From: Pelodera strongyloides
Lineage: Eukaryota > Nematoda > Chromadorea > Rhabditida > Rhabditidae
DNA length: 64,000 nucleotides
Assembly: GCA_036852015.1 (NCBI GenBank)
Contig: JAANDG010000034.1
Coordinates: 434,001-498,000 of the forward strand
Direction of reading: 5' to 3'
Part shown: positions 34,045 through 45,920 of the stretch, in pieces
Numbering within the stretch: the first letter of the stretch is position 1
How the letters are laid out: every line of letters starts with the position of its first letter
Notes under the pieces: model-generated
What the model was told of the DNA's origin: nothing
What the model saw: only the letters and a program-made list of their open reading frames with translations
Databases searched by the model: none
Translations under genes and position numbers: made by a program

Positions 34045-37000
34045 ATCCCAGCCGTAGTTCCGGGGACCGTAGTGCAGAAAGCTTCTTTCCTAAAGGGGCC
34101 CCGGCGTCTAGAAGGGGGCCCTAAGGTCTCAAAAATGCATTGTCCCCTAGTGGCCAGACATGAAACAAGTCCCCCATGGGAAGAAACAAAATCCCGACGA
34201 GCAAACAACAGAATGAGCGAAATAATTTAATTAGATACATTTTCTCATATGTTTTCGCTTGTTTCGTTTATGAAGGGAACTAAGTATGAATGGACGTGTC
34301 CAATGACTGGGCTAGACGTAAGCAGAAAGTTGACTTAGCGCGGTTCTACATAAACGTTACTGAATTGAAAGTATGCAAAACACAAAACGATGTATCTGTG
34401 ATAATTCACGTGCAATTCCATCAAGCATGTTAATAGTAATAATAATTCACTCTATCTACACAATATAAACAACCAGTCAGTAGAAAACCCTTGTTGTTAG
34501 CTTCTGCTTCGGCAGATCAACTTACAATTTGCAGCCCTTACCTACGCCTACGTCTATAGCGCAAGCTTCGGCATTTATACAAAAAGACACTGGCAATATT
34601 TATAGGGATCTGCCGCTATTTCAATGTTTTCAACACTCTCAAGTCTCACATAAGGGGGCAAAACCCTAATTTTCTAAACCTAAAACAGATAATAGAATTG
34701 GCGGGAAAAAAAAACGGGAAAACACAATTTAGCCGACCAAAGAACTGCTATTCAGGCGGCAGTTTTGAACGCGATAACTACATAACGACCTGGTTGTAAA
34801 CGGAGGAAAACCACAAAATATATGACGTCAGTTCCGGGAATTTAAAATGATTTTCTTCTTCACAAAGTGTAATGGAACTAAAGAGAGATAATTAGATTTA
34901 AATGTAATAACAAACAAAGTGATTGGGCAAAGTTGTAGTGGCACAGCAAATGAACCCAAGGGTGTTTTCAATGTATGTATGAACCAATAAGACTAATGAG
35001 TAACTGCGAAACTACAAACAAGCAGGGGTACAGGTTGGTGCGTTGAAACACACATGAACCACCGGATTGGATTTGATCATCTCCGAAAACAATTCGAAAT
35101 TAATATATTTGAGTGTTTTATTAAAACGGTCTATCACTAAGCTAAAGAAACCATCTCCAACAACCTCCATTTATAGCGGAATTTATACACCCTGCACCCA
35201 AAGTAAAAATAGTTTATAAAATATTTTCTGATTCGATCTGATGTCTGATAAGATAAATGTTTCCGATTAGACTAAGCACACATTAAATAGATACCGCTGG
35301 ACATTGTAAACCACAGTCAGGATGAAGATAGAAAAATGGGGATTGTTGTTTGGGGATGGCCAAAAATCTCCCACTACCCTATGGAATGCGGATTTAAAGC
35401 GGAAGGCACACAACAAAACAAAATATAAACCAGTTTTATTAGGTCAGCGACTTGGTCGACTTCCTCGTTTACTATTTCAACATCACAAAATGAAATCTCT
35501 TTTTTTTTGTGAATCATCCAAAACACGGAAAAATGACCTTGGCAAGAACAGAAAAACCTAAAAATAATGAGTCCAGAACTGTGCAAAATTTGCAAAAAAG
35601 GGTCCTGCTAATTAATCAGTTCTTTTGCAAAAATGTTTGCACAAAATTAATGTTATTAAGAGAAGGCGAGAGGCTGAGACCTTTTCGTTTTACACCTGTG
35701 GTATCTGATAATGTGTGCAGCCTTAGCAAAATTGGGCCAGGTCACTTTTATAAAAAAAAGTGTTTTCACGACGAATATTAATGTAGTTTTCATCTCGTGC
35801 AAAAATTCAGATGAGTACGAAATACACCATACTGTCAGAGCTCACAAAATTGCCCAAAAAGAAAAAAACGTAGGAGCGCAGTGGTAAGAGCGTAGAGCCA
35901 CAGCTGCGCGGCGCACGTTCAGAGCGTATTCAAACCATATTCTCAAGAGGACATAAAATTTAAAAGACTAAACTTATTTCGCTTATGTTCTGCAGAAGCT
36001 TTGCTCCGAATAATAAGGAAGTGCATATAATGTTCATAGCCTTGGTAATAAAAATGGAACCAATTAAAATCGGAGAGGGTCTTGTTTTTATTGCCAAATC
36101 TTCGCACGCACGCACGGCCAATTTTCGACGACCAAACATCTATGTTTTCGGAGCTTTTATCTGTTTTAGGTAGGCCTTGTTGCCTAGTGAGGCTTCAAAA
36201 AACACAACGCTTATTCAAGCAGGAAAAAAGGAGAAAATTGAATTCACGTGAGTTCAATTGATTGAGGGAAAAGCGAGATAAATGCTGTATAAGTTGGTCC
36301 ATAAAACAAAATAAACGCCATTTTTTGTGGTTATTGTGACGATGTTACACTGAATGAAATCGTGGGAAATAATATATGAGGCTATAATCGCCCACAAAAA
36401 AAGGAGCCAAAATACGGCCACGCACCTAATTGCGAGATTTGGTAAACTCGGCATTGAATAAAAAGACTGCTCTAGTCCGTACAGTACTCGCATCAGAAAC
36501 ACCGACATATGCACCTCAAGCTGAAGTTGTAAAATAGGATTCTAACAAGACCACAGAACAATGAATAATTTATAAATTTCAGAACATTATTTATAATAAA
36601 TAGCATCTAGAACAAGCACCTGATTTTGAGACGACTTTTCTATGGTGAACCATACATAATGTATCACGATCTTTGGGAATAAAGCTTAACTTATTTATAA
36701 TTTTTTTTATTAATTATTTTATTTTAGTAAATTTAATAAAAAAAATTTATTAATTGTTTTATTTTAGTAAATTTAATAAATTAGTTTAGATAAATAGAAG
36801 TTCACGATTCACAACTAAATGGACATTTCGTGTCCATAGTACGTAGTTATTTGAATGTGCGCCTATACGAATTTCCTACGGAATTTAACATAATCTGTCA
36901 TAAAACCTCATGTTTGACGTCAAAACTGGGCTAATCTAAACCACTGTGTACTATACCTTCAAAAATGAAAAATTACAAAATATTATTTCTTTTTCGAAGC

Positions 37001-40000
37001 CAAATATCAAAAGATTAAACCTAAACGAAACAGGGACAAGACTTAAAAAAAAAAAGAAAAAAAAGACGAAAACAATGTACTAAAAATGATGATTTGCTTT
37101 TTTGTGTGACTTAATTCGAGAAAAATACGTCTTACAAATCATAAATATAAGAAGTGAACAAAACATTTAATTTAAAATTTGCCACCACAGTCCACAAATT
37201 CTAATGACAAATAAAGCTAGAAAGTGGAAAATAACATAAGTAAGATAAATAAAATAAAATAAAAATAAAATGAAGTACTAACCTTTCATTGTTGGGTATC
37301 GGTTTGAATTGAGCCGTTGTCATATGAGATCGTAGTATAGCCGGAGTGAGGTTTTCAAGTAGATTTGGTATCGAACAAACCTGAAAAACAAAGATTTAAA
37401 GGGAATATGTAGGCACTCAAAATGAGCAAAACAACTGCGAAACTAGAGTTTCCACACCAGACATGAATTTAAGTAGGCGACTGAATATGTAAATTCGAAT
37501 ATTCTCATTTGCATGCAAATATGTCGCTGTTGCATGCTATATGCCGATGTATGCACACATATGCAAAAATTTTTGCTCCATCAGCACTGCCGTGTAAGCC
37601 AGGGGGTCAAGCAACGCGTTTACTATGGAAAAGATGAACTTTGAAAATCATTTTCTTTTAAATGGGAAACTTTTAACAATTTTTGTTGTTGTTTCCTTAA
37701 TGAGGAACACACATTCTATTAATACAGCTTAACTTCAAAAAGGGCATACATATTCCCTTTAATAAAATAAAATAAAATAAAAGATAAATATTATTAAAAT
37801 AAAATAAAATAATTTAGGTCAAGAAAATATTTTAATTCTTTAAAATATCTAATAACATTTTTAGGCAAAAAAATATTATAATTTTAGTAAAATAATTTAT
37901 GCTATCATCAACAATAAATTTGACTTCACAAAAAAACGCTATTATTCAAAATTCTGTAAAAATATGGCAATATGTTCATAGATATTTCAGCCTAACAATT
38001 TTAAATATCAAAGAAAATTAAATACTATAAGTGAAGTTAAAAATTAAAATCAAAACTCATTCGTGTGGTTTTCAAATGATTCAGTAAAGAAAATAGAATA
38101 TATTTAAAACTGTAAAGTCGGATAAACAAATTATATTATACCTTCAATAATCTAATCCTTCAAAGTTACGGATCGCCAGAGATAAATCCTTATCCTCTTA
38201 ATTATGATTAGGCAAAAATAAAATAGTACATCGTGCTAAGCTAATAGTTCTTTGATGCATAAATAATATCACATCAGCTTCGTAATCAAAAGGATTTCAT
38301 GAATACGTGAGTAAGGTTGCAGGATTTCTATGAAAAGGCGAAATATTTTGTACGCTTTCTTTTATTTCTCTCTAGACAATTAATGCATATATACGCGAAA
38401 CAGGTTGCAAGGTGCTCTGGGAATAAGCAATCGTGCTGCACTCTAGTTTTACGGTTTATTAAACAAATTCAAAATTTACAAAATTTCCAATAAAAAAAAC
38501 CTGCGAAGCGCTTAACTTAGACCCGCAGGCTATGGTAATTCATTTAGAAAAAAATAAAAAAAATATTCGTGATTAGAGATTTTTTTGCGATTTAGGGTGT
38601 TCATGCGCCAAACCGCGAGGATGTAATAAAAATGCGTTCCAGGTTGTAATACGCGACCGCATTTCCGTCGCAATAAAATATTTAATAATTTACGTTCTAG
38701 GTGTAACTGCGCAACATTGTAGCGGTCTATAAACGTCGATCGTAAACTAACTAATCTGCAAAAGAAACGGAGAAGCATCGTAATTGTCGTTATATTAGAT
38801 TATTAAGCAGAATGTTATCTTATTAGGCATTGTTGTATAGTAGAAGCTTAATCCCATACAGCCAAATCCATAAAATACAAATTGCGAATTGGACTTTGGA
38901 CCCAAAGAATCGGTAAATTATCAGGGCCTAAATCCCTAAATGTCTAATTTGAATAAAAAAAAATTGGCTTATTAGCATTCTTCTTAAACGGCATCTTCAA
39001 AATAAACGGTTTCTTCAAGTTAATATAAAAGTAAAAGGAGTAATCAATTCACCACAAGAGATAATTAAATGAAAGTTCACTTCACCTACAAAGTATTGGT
39101 TGGCTTTGAATTTCGGCTGAATTGCGCCCACGAAATAAACAACCATTTTCAAATTTAAATTTACATGTATATTTTTTTTAAAATATTCTTAAAAAACTGA
39201 TACAATCATGCAAACAAGTTGGAAATGCCCTACACAGAAAGTGTTTTTGACAACCAGAACTGTCTACTCCATGTTACATTTTATAAAAGTTATCATATTT
39301 GCGAAAAAAACAACGATTTTTGAACAATACATAAATGTGAAACATAACACACATTGAATTTTATGCCGCTATATGAACAATCTCCATTTTCTATTACTAC
39401 TGTACCATATCATACGATAAATCTAGGATCAATAATTAATCAGTAATAGACAAACTCTTAGATCAATGCAGCTGGGTTCTGCTCTAGCAAATGTATTATT
39501 CCTCAAGCTCCAATAATAAGCATGCATGGCCCTATCCCCTCTATGTCTATCTTCATTCACGTTTGGTCTCTGGTCCTCTAAATCTATACTAAAGGGGCCC
39601 CTAAGAAATCGTACGAAACACACAAAAAATTGCAGCCTCAGAAGTAAACACAGTTTGAGCACATACTTTGTATCCTTTTTGCAAAATCATTATTTTGTAA
39701 TTAACAAATGTAGACCACATAAATGACATAAGTCAAATAGAGGTATCCTATGCTGCCTTCACATAAAATCACAGCAGAAGTAGAAATATCTAAAAACTTA
39801 TCTTAAATACTTTCCTACACAATTTTTTTCGGTGCGGAAAAATAGCAAGCAAGTAGGATTTAGTAAAAACAAGACTTTCTTGCTTTAAATTCGGTTACTT
39901 CTTATACGTAAAAGTTGCAAACATTGGAAATAAACCGTACAATTGTACAGTGTGGTCTCGCTAATGAAATAAGTTGGAATCAAGTCTCAAAGGGAGAAAA

Positions 40001-43000
40001 AATACGGAAAATGATAAGAAATTTGGAAGGAAAGAGAAGAATTCTATTTTTTTTCTTCACAAATTTCTCAGAAAACGCTCACTAAAAATTGAAAAAAAAA
40101 AATAAAGAGAAGAGCTGCACGTCATACTTAACCGTATATGTTGCACTTCGTATATAGGTATAGTATATAGTACTTCAGCTTTGCATATAGCAAATAAACG
40201 GTAAAAGTACATATTATCGTTTAGATCAAATTATTCTGGGTTGTACAACAATTGAGCTGCAGAAGCCTTAGTGTGGTTGCGGTGAATTAATAAAAATTAC
40301 TATCATCCGTAAACTTGAAAAAGTGAAATCATTATATAATTTGTTGGCATTGTCATGTAATTAGGACGAATTCATTAACTTACTCAAGTAGAAAAATAAA
40401 GCATGTTACAGTGAGTTATGCATATAAAAAAGGAAAATATCAAATTTAAATATAACGGGAGCACATAAGAATCAAAAGCACAACATGCGTTAAAAGTTAA
40501 GAATTCGTCACTTTCAAAATTTTGCCTCCGAACCTGATTACGCCGCATAGAAAAAAAGAACCTACCAATGGTGGATAGAGGGGTAGCTGTCCTCCGCCCT
40601 GTACCATGGGCGCGGGTGGTTGCTGTGGTATTGAGCTCGACGCCGACTGCATGGCCGACAACTCGGCGGCGGTGACGCGCGCGATTGTCGTCGACGCCAT
40701 CGAGTTGGCCGACGTGGCGATGATGCGCTGCTGTGCCGCGACGACAGCCGCTGCGCTCGCCACGAGGCTCTCGCCGGCGCCGCCCACGAGCGAGAAGGCC
40801 GACGGACCTGCCGACGCTGAAAAGAGAACAAATCAATAAAATGGTAGGAAATTATTTAGTCATACCGGAAATTTGATAATTTGAGATTTGAGAGTAAAAA
40901 CTAACTTGACGTCTAATTTTTTAATGGGAAAACGAAAGAATTATTTTTATGATTTTCAGCTGTTTCGAAAAATACGCAAATCGGAAGAAGTTATTAGCAA
41001 ATCTAGATACTCAAATGCTAACGGAACTACAATGTTTTGCGCGAAAAAAATGCTTGGAGTCCTATGGTAGTTCCTCTGGTTATTTGATCAATCCTACACT
41101 ACTACATAAATTATGGTAGATTGCTGTGCATCTTCTTTTACAAATAACTTTCGCCCATTTGGCATGCTACTTTCACACTCATGATTCGTCTTGGATAACA
41201 CATGGCTTGTCATTTCTCGCCTGGTTAGAATTCTGCGTCCATCACTATATTTTATATGCAACAATAACTTGCTACAGTGAAGATATAATATATTTTTCAC
41301 GCATGCTACTTTCACACTCATGATTCGTCTTGGATAACACATGGTATGTCATTCTTCGTCTGTTTAGTATTCTGCGTCCATCACTATACTTTATACATAA
41401 CAATAACTTGCTCCAGTGAATATATATTTTTCACACAGGCATAAGAGTTTAAAGCACCAAAAAACACATATATTTTTGAATAACTTTGTATGCGTCAACT
41501 TTGGTGAAAAAATTCAAATACAGAACACAAAAATGTGGTAAAATAAGCGAAGTGGGATTAAATTATGCCCCACACCAAGGGAAAAGACAGAACGAACAAA
41601 TCATGGGACGAATATCAACAAATATACCACTTTCTTTTCTTCTCTTATTATTTGATATTATTCTCTATTATTATTATTATTATTTATTTTTATTATCGTA
41701 TTCTATTCCTACTCTCTATATACTCACACTACTTTACGTTTCATTTATACAATTTGTTCATCTTTCCTTTCTTTCTCCTTTAGTAACTCTTTAATGTATT
41801 ACTCCATTCCTTCCATTCTATATCCACAAATGTTATAGATACTGGGCTTTGGAATACTCCGCGTAGGAGTATCGATTCAATAATTTATTTTAGTTTATTA
41901 TACCACGCACTCTTCCATCATTGGTAGAGACTTGTTTTTTTATTCATAGATCCTATGATTTTAGTTTCTTTTAAAGTCTTTTCCCCTCAACTCGGAAGAC
42001 ACGTACCGAGGTTTCACATTCAATCTTTCACTTCTATTCTCTCACTTCATCCTCACCCAGGTACTAGGACGGAGTTGGGCTGAGTTCCCACATCTACCGG
42101 TGGAAGTCATGGGGGGTAATGGGTGTGAAATGGCTAACTCATGACTTCCTAGGAGACCGTACGTACCAACGTGGAAGGAACTGTATAGTTCCGTGCCCTC
42201 CATGTTAACTCGCAAGAGTAAGAGACGCCTGTTCACCCTTGCTTCTGGAAGCCTGGAGCGGCTGAAGGAAGGACTTTATCATGCTCTACTACAACTCACG
42301 AATACTTTGAGTCCACTTCTTTCCAATCAACTAAGATAGGTCCCAACTTAAAAATGATCTCTATGGAGGGAAATAGGTACTACGTGTACTAACAAAAGAT
42401 GTAAAATATGTCCACTAGTTTCACGTGAGCTTCTCACTCGTAGCAGTTCTACCAGATATTATGCACCTACATTTTCTACAAACACAACAAATTGCTGCAG
42501 CACTGGTATAGTTTATTGCATAACATGCTCCAAATGTCTAAAACAATACGTAGGAGAAACAAAAAGAACACTCAAATGCCGATTTAGCCAACACCGGTAC
42601 CACATGAAAAAGAATTCAACGGATACACTACTATACAAAAATTTTTCTGCATGTCAGGCGGACGTAGAAACAAAAATGTTTTCCATCCATATACTTGATA
42701 GTCTCAGTAATAACAGCGATACAAATATAAGAAAAACAAAAGAATTTTCTGGATAAAATTACTCAACACGGCTTATCCATTTGGTTTAAATGACAATATC
42801 AAAAGGATATGGTATTATCAGTGACAATAGCAAAAAAGGTTTAGGAAACAATAAACTTCCTTACTTCGCTCTCAAAATCAAAAGACCACCCAAAAATCGC
42901 GGAATAAGAAAACGTTCACATTCTCGCAACAATTACCCAACTCCAGACATCTCAACCACACTATGTTATTCAAAACTTTCTAAACTCTATTCAAGTATTC

Positions 43001-45917
43001 CTTCATCAACCAAAAAACTTTTTATAAGACAATACTACAACAATGATGTTACTTTCGATTTTAAGCGCGACACAGAAGCAATATGCGGTCGAATGTCAAT
43101 ACATTATCATGTTTCTAACACAAGTACAAAAAGCGTTCAACAAACAGACTTTGATTTACACATACCTTTTCTTGAATTTGCCTCACCACACAATAATCTC
43201 AATTATCAGGTCAAAAAAAGTATCAAAGTATTATTCAACACTAACTCCATTCCTAATTCTCTAATACCACGCATCCGATTTATTCCAAAATACAACATCC
43301 CACTGGGTCCAAAAATTTTCAATTATAAAACACTAGTCAATTCAGTTACTACAACCAACATTACATTGCAATTGCAGCACATTCCTATCTAAATGCAATG
43401 GAAAAGAAATAATGTCTATCAACAATATTTCTCATATAGTTTCCGGTAATTGTCAAATATTCTCATCAAACTATCCTATAAGCAACACAATTACTTTTAA
43501 ATGGTACAAAGTACCGCTGTCCATATAGTCACTCACATTTTCAACAAACACTCAAAGAAACCTCTCAAGAGCTAAGTACTCGCCTCAAAAAATACTTTAT
43601 GAAGAACAGTATTCCTATTCCAAATATGAAATTCTTGTTGGATGACCTTAACTTAACTTCTGCTATTTTTGAAGAACAACACATACGTGCAGTCACACGG
43701 GAGAGATCCACAAAATAAACAAAATTTCGTTGTAACATGTGTGGACAAAGGCCAATTCCAACTTCTGCTTTTCATGTCCTTTATTATACCGTAACTTCCT
43801 TCATAAGGAGTTGGGCATAGTTTACTCTAACAATGTTTACCAAACAGTGGGCAATGATACATATCAACCATACAGTTTAGAGACAAAAGATTCTATAATA
43901 AACAGACACAGTGATTACTCGAGTCTTTTCGGTATTAATCTTCCAGATAACCATAGAAAACTACCTAACATTTATGCCATACCCAAACTCCATAAACCTA
44001 CAATTAAAATGAGATTTATAACAGCAGCTAAGGTTAGTTCTCTTAAAAACATTTCTATTTTAACACAAAAAATACTCAAACATTTAAGAACACATTTTTC
44101 AAACTACTGTAAAGCAACTAGCAATCATAATATCCACAAATCTTACTTTTTTTCAATTGATAATTCAATGCAAATTTCCAATAATTCTAGTCTTCACCGC
44201 TTCAATAAAATACGGGTTATGGATTTCAGTAGTCTTTTTACCAACTTACCACACGATTGTGTCCTTAAAAATATGTATGAACTACTTGAATTATGTTTCA
44301 AAAATGCTGGTAAAACATACATAAATGTTGCATTTAAACACTGCTTCTATACTGATACATACTCTCAAAATTGCTACACACTAACAGAGGTTAAACATAT
44401 AATACATTATATTGTCACAAACAGTTTCTTAATCTTCAACAACGAAGTATTCCATCATTCACTATGAAGTATTCCATCATTCACTATGCTTCACATTATT
44501 AACCATATTACCTAATTAACTAACACATAAGTATTATTACAAAAACTAACCAACTAATACATAACTATTACTTCACATAACATCTCCCCATAACAAACAC
44601 ACCATCACAAAACAAAAAGACGCACATACACCCACACCACACACACACACACACACACACAACACATACACACACACACACACCCACACACACATATGCA
44701 CCACCCACAACACAACTACAATAACATAATCAATCCACACTACAAACTACAAATATAAATATAATTGTACTCGAACATTAAAAAAAAACCAAACAATTAA
44801 TTAACTGCAATAACAATTGCACTCAACATAAAATCGAACATACACATAATCAATCACACAATCTTCAACCAAACTGTTATTTTTCTTTATACATAGTTAT
44901 TTTTTTTCTCTCTCTCTCTTTGTGTGCATTCTCATTTTTATTTATTTTTTTCCTATCGCTCAAAGCTGTGGTCATCGTACTGATGAGACCCAACTACAGC
45001 AAAATCCTCGTATACGATCAGGGTCGAAACGGGGTTATCATGTTAAAGAACATGATACACTTTATCTCTCAATACTCTCATTTATACTTTTCCTTATATT
45101 ACTGTAACTCTATTTACTTCTTTTTTTAATTATACATAACAATAACTTGCTCCAGTGAATATATATTTTTCACACAGGCATAAGAGTTTAAAGCACCAAA
45201 AAACACATATATTTTTGAATAACTTTGTATGCGTCAACTTTGGTGAAAAAATTCAAATACAGAACACAAAAATGTGGTAAAATAAGCGAAGTGGGATTAA
45301 ATTATGCCCCACACCAAGGGAAAAGACAGAACGAACAAATCATGGGACGAATATCAACAAATATACGGTATTCGCGTTTTCTGATCACTTACAGTGCATT
45401 TTTCTAATGATTTTGCGCACAAAAACAGTTCAGTGAGCAACCGATTATACGCTATTTAGCTTACATTTGGAATATAACTCAACGAGATTTGCAACAAAAA
45501 TCGTGAATAAGATTAACTTCCTAATCTTGCATGATCATTATCCTTCCTATTCACTACAAATGAGACGGATAGTATACGGAGAGATAACAAGCCATATTTT
45601 TTTATAGGGGGGGGGGGTCTTAGCGATTCCATTCCCAAACTGTCTTATTACAATTCTACACGTTGCCAAAGTTGTCGCGAACCCCAGAGCAACTGGGATC
45701 CAGAGGTGCTCCAGGAATGCGCGAATATAAAAAAAAAACAAGAAAAATCAATAATCTACAAATAAATCAATAAATCGATAACTGACCGGAGAGCAGTGTC
45801 GCAGTGTTAAATGGCGAATCCGTCGCGTGGAAAGTCGGCGGCTGGGACGCCAATAGGGCCAGCCACTGGCTGCGCAGGTCGGCCAGGTTGTGGAGCCTTT
45901 CGTCACCCGTCCTGAGC
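26398..45917 (-). CDS. PNT-ETS transcription factor (ESE/ELF3-like), 5' end not found
   Basis: The exons in transcript order are 45787-45917 (start uncertain), 40566-40816, 37283-37380, 30957-31080, 30363-30474, 29409-29559, 29019-29270, 28774-28855, 27742-27865, 27396-27531, 26778-26897 and 26398-26518. Every junction is in phase and about 566 residues are visible. Domain order: an Ala/Ser-rich segment (one GC-rich exon); a Pointed/SAM domain ([18 protein letters not shown] through [12 protein letters not shown]); a long Gln-rich stretch; a basic GRPRKRSQH linker; and a C-terminal ETS domain ([55 protein letters not shown]) with both recognition-helix arginines. Such proteins bind GGAA sites. 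WEFIRD and KLSRAMR favour the ESE/ELF3 group, with SPDEF-like (ets-4) the alternative. Introns are up to 6 kb and full of elements; one holds a Penelope-like element. No ATG exon was found upstream to 64 kb. Confidence 0.92.
26557..26574 (+). repeat. Three tandem TTAGGC telomere-type units
   Basis: TTAGGC TTAGGC TTAGGG in the last intron of the ETS gene. TTAGGC is the C. elegans telomere unit, so this is a small interstitial telomeric trace. Confidence 0.7.
26981..27120. mobile_element. GTGGCCGTATG-ended palindromic MITE
   Basis: GTGGCCGTATGCACGAACA and TGTTCGTACATACGGCCAC are inverted ends with one mismatch. Inner GTGGTGGGAG/CTCCCAC arms also pair. It is in an ETS-gene intron. Confidence 0.85.
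28288..28650. mobile_element. TTAA-ended palindromic MITE in an ETS-gene intron
   Basis: TTAAAGGGATCGGCTCACCT and AGGTGAGTCGATCCCTTTAA are inverted ends. The arms remain complementary almost to the centre near 28470 (AAGTGTAATTGTCC / GGACAATTAACACTT). Confidence 0.93.
30524..30718. mobile_element. Short MITE between the two PNT-domain exons
   Basis: AGAATAGGTAGATCTTCGAG on the left is mirrored by CTCGAAGATCTACCTATTCT on the right; arms are about 40 bp and the total 195 bp. Confidence 0.85.
30911..30950 (+). repeat. (TAA)n microsatellite beside a splice donor
   Basis: About 12 TAA units end a few bases from the donor of the first PNT exon (minus strand AGG|GTCGGG). The donor is far from consensus. 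Confidence 0.9.
33878..34041 (+). repeat. Long (CT)n tract
   Basis: About 160 bp of nearly pure CT dinucleotide with a few CCCT and TTTCT breaks. On the minus strand, which is the ETS gene's sense strand, it reads (GA)n. Confidence 0.95.
35868..35938 (+). other. tRNA-derived SINE-like fragment
   Basis: TAGGAGCGCAGTGGTAAGAGC resembles an A box and GTATTCAAACC a decayed B box about 55 nt downstream. There is no consistent cloverleaf. Confidence 0.45.
37396..37762. mobile_element. TTAA-ended MITE next to an exon acceptor
   Basis: TTAAAGGGAATATGTAGGC on the left mirrors GCATACATATTCCCTTTAA on the right. Its left end lies 16 bp from the start of exon 37283-37380 on the minus strand, just outside the acceptor's pyrimidine tract. 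Confidence 0.8.
37763..40565. other. AT-rich intron of the ETS gene
   Basis: No supported exon or named repeat. It includes (AAAAT)n-like sequence near 37763-37815 and many short A runs. Confidence 0.45.
41162..41437 (+). repeat. Two tandem 139-bp units at the left edge of the Penelope-like element
   Basis: The units begin GCATGCTACTTTCACACTC at 41162 and 41301 and are about 90% alike. The last 46 bp of the second unit is also the first 46 bp of the element's terminal repeat, so the left terminus is itself tandemly arranged. Confidence 0.85.
41392..41627 (+). repeat. Left 236-bp terminal repeat (pLTR) of the Penelope-like element
   Basis: Identical by eye to 45131-45366. Starts TATACATAACAATAACTTGC and ends ATCAACAAATATAC. 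Confidence 0.92.
42361..42756 (+). pseudogene. GIY-YIG endonuclease fragment of the Penelope-like element
   Basis: A zinc-knuckle-like start ([13 protein letters not shown]) is followed by [11 protein letters not shown], then [14 protein letters not shown], giving the GIY and YIG motifs with the usual arginine; the paired Cys and the downstream QHRYH histidines fit the CCHH motif reported for permuted Penelope-like elements. The frame stops at 42754, but the catalytic-Glu region (KE then [16 protein letters not shown]) continues in another frame, so there is a frameshift near 42742. Frames upstream are broken too. Confidence 0.8.
42790..43392 (+). pseudogene. Linker-region frame of the Penelope-like element, 200 codons
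   Basis: It lies between endonuclease and RT. A basic patch ([18 protein letters not shown]) near residues 38-55 resembles the nuclear-localisation linker of such elements; the rest has no motif I can name. It is out of frame with both neighbours. Confidence 0.5.
43739..44467 (+). pseudogene. Truncated reverse transcriptase of the Penelope-like element
   Basis: It begins at the conserved CVDK block (a one-base shift near 43749 separates CVDKG from [15 protein letters not shown]) and continues through [19 protein letters not shown] and an RT motif A-like [11 protein letters not shown], with FNNEVFHH near its end. The sequence then breaks into a tandem copy of GAAGTATTCCATCATTCAC and stops. 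Motif C with the catalytic YxDD and the thumb are absent. Confidence 0.82.
44636..44697 (+). repeat. (CA)n microsatellite in the element's 3' region
   Basis: About 60 bp of CA dinucleotide with few interruptions. Confidence 0.9.
44960..45060 (+). ncRNA. Hammerhead ribozyme core in the Penelope-like element
   Basis: CTGATGA (44980-44986), stem II GACCC/GGGTC (44987-44991 with 45021-45025) and GAAAC (45026-45030) form the invariant hammerhead core. The stem II loop holds a further palindrome, TCGTATACGA. A very short stem III (AC-GGG-GT) fits the minimal type seen in Penelope-like elements. I could not pair stem I convincingly. A perfect hairpin (TATCATGTT / AACATGATA) follows. Penelope-like elements commonly carry hammerheads. 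Confidence 0.75.
45131..45366 (+). repeat. Right 236-bp terminal repeat (pLTR) of the Penelope-like element
   Basis: Identical by eye to 41392-41627; the flank after it (GGTATTCGCGTTTTC) differs from the element interior, which fixes the boundary. Confidence 0.92.
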
Positions 45918-45920
45918 CTG

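Larger units (their letters stand above)
31081..37282. other. 6.2-kb intron of the ETS gene
   Basis: No exon with phase support was found on either strand. It holds the CT tract at 33880-34040, a tRNA-like SINE fragment at 35868-35938 and low-complexity A/T. The GC-rich patch after the CT tract (34055-34200) has several GGGGCCC/GGGGGCCC blocks. Confidence 0.5.
41392..45366 (+). mobile_element. Penelope-like retroelement with N-terminal GIY-YIG, defective copy
   Basis: The element is 3,975 bp with identical 236-bp direct terminal repeats. In order it has a GC-rich leader (42040-42290), a GIY-YIG endonuclease fragment, a basic linker frame, a reverse transcriptase fragment, a CA-rich tail and a hammerhead core. 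Endonuclease before RT is the reverse of classical Penelope and matches the Naiad/Chlamys group with permuted domains (recalled, Craig et al. 2021). Frames are broken and the second half of the RT is missing, so this copy cannot move by itself. It lies antisense in an ETS-gene intron. Confidence 0.82.

Noticed and set aside
33777..34208. 143-codon minus-strand frame rich in Arg-Glu
   Set aside because: It is mainly the translation of the (CT)n tract; there are no splice signals or domain.
40606..40839. Plus-strand 77-codon frame
   Set aside because: It overlaps the GC-rich ETS exon antisense; the minus-strand reading joins correctly to both neighbours.
41486..41794. 102-codon frame starting [10 protein letters not shown] in the left terminal repeat (also in the right repeat at 45225)
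   Set aside because: It spans repeat and unrelated flank, differs after the repeat boundary in the two copies, and shows no domain.
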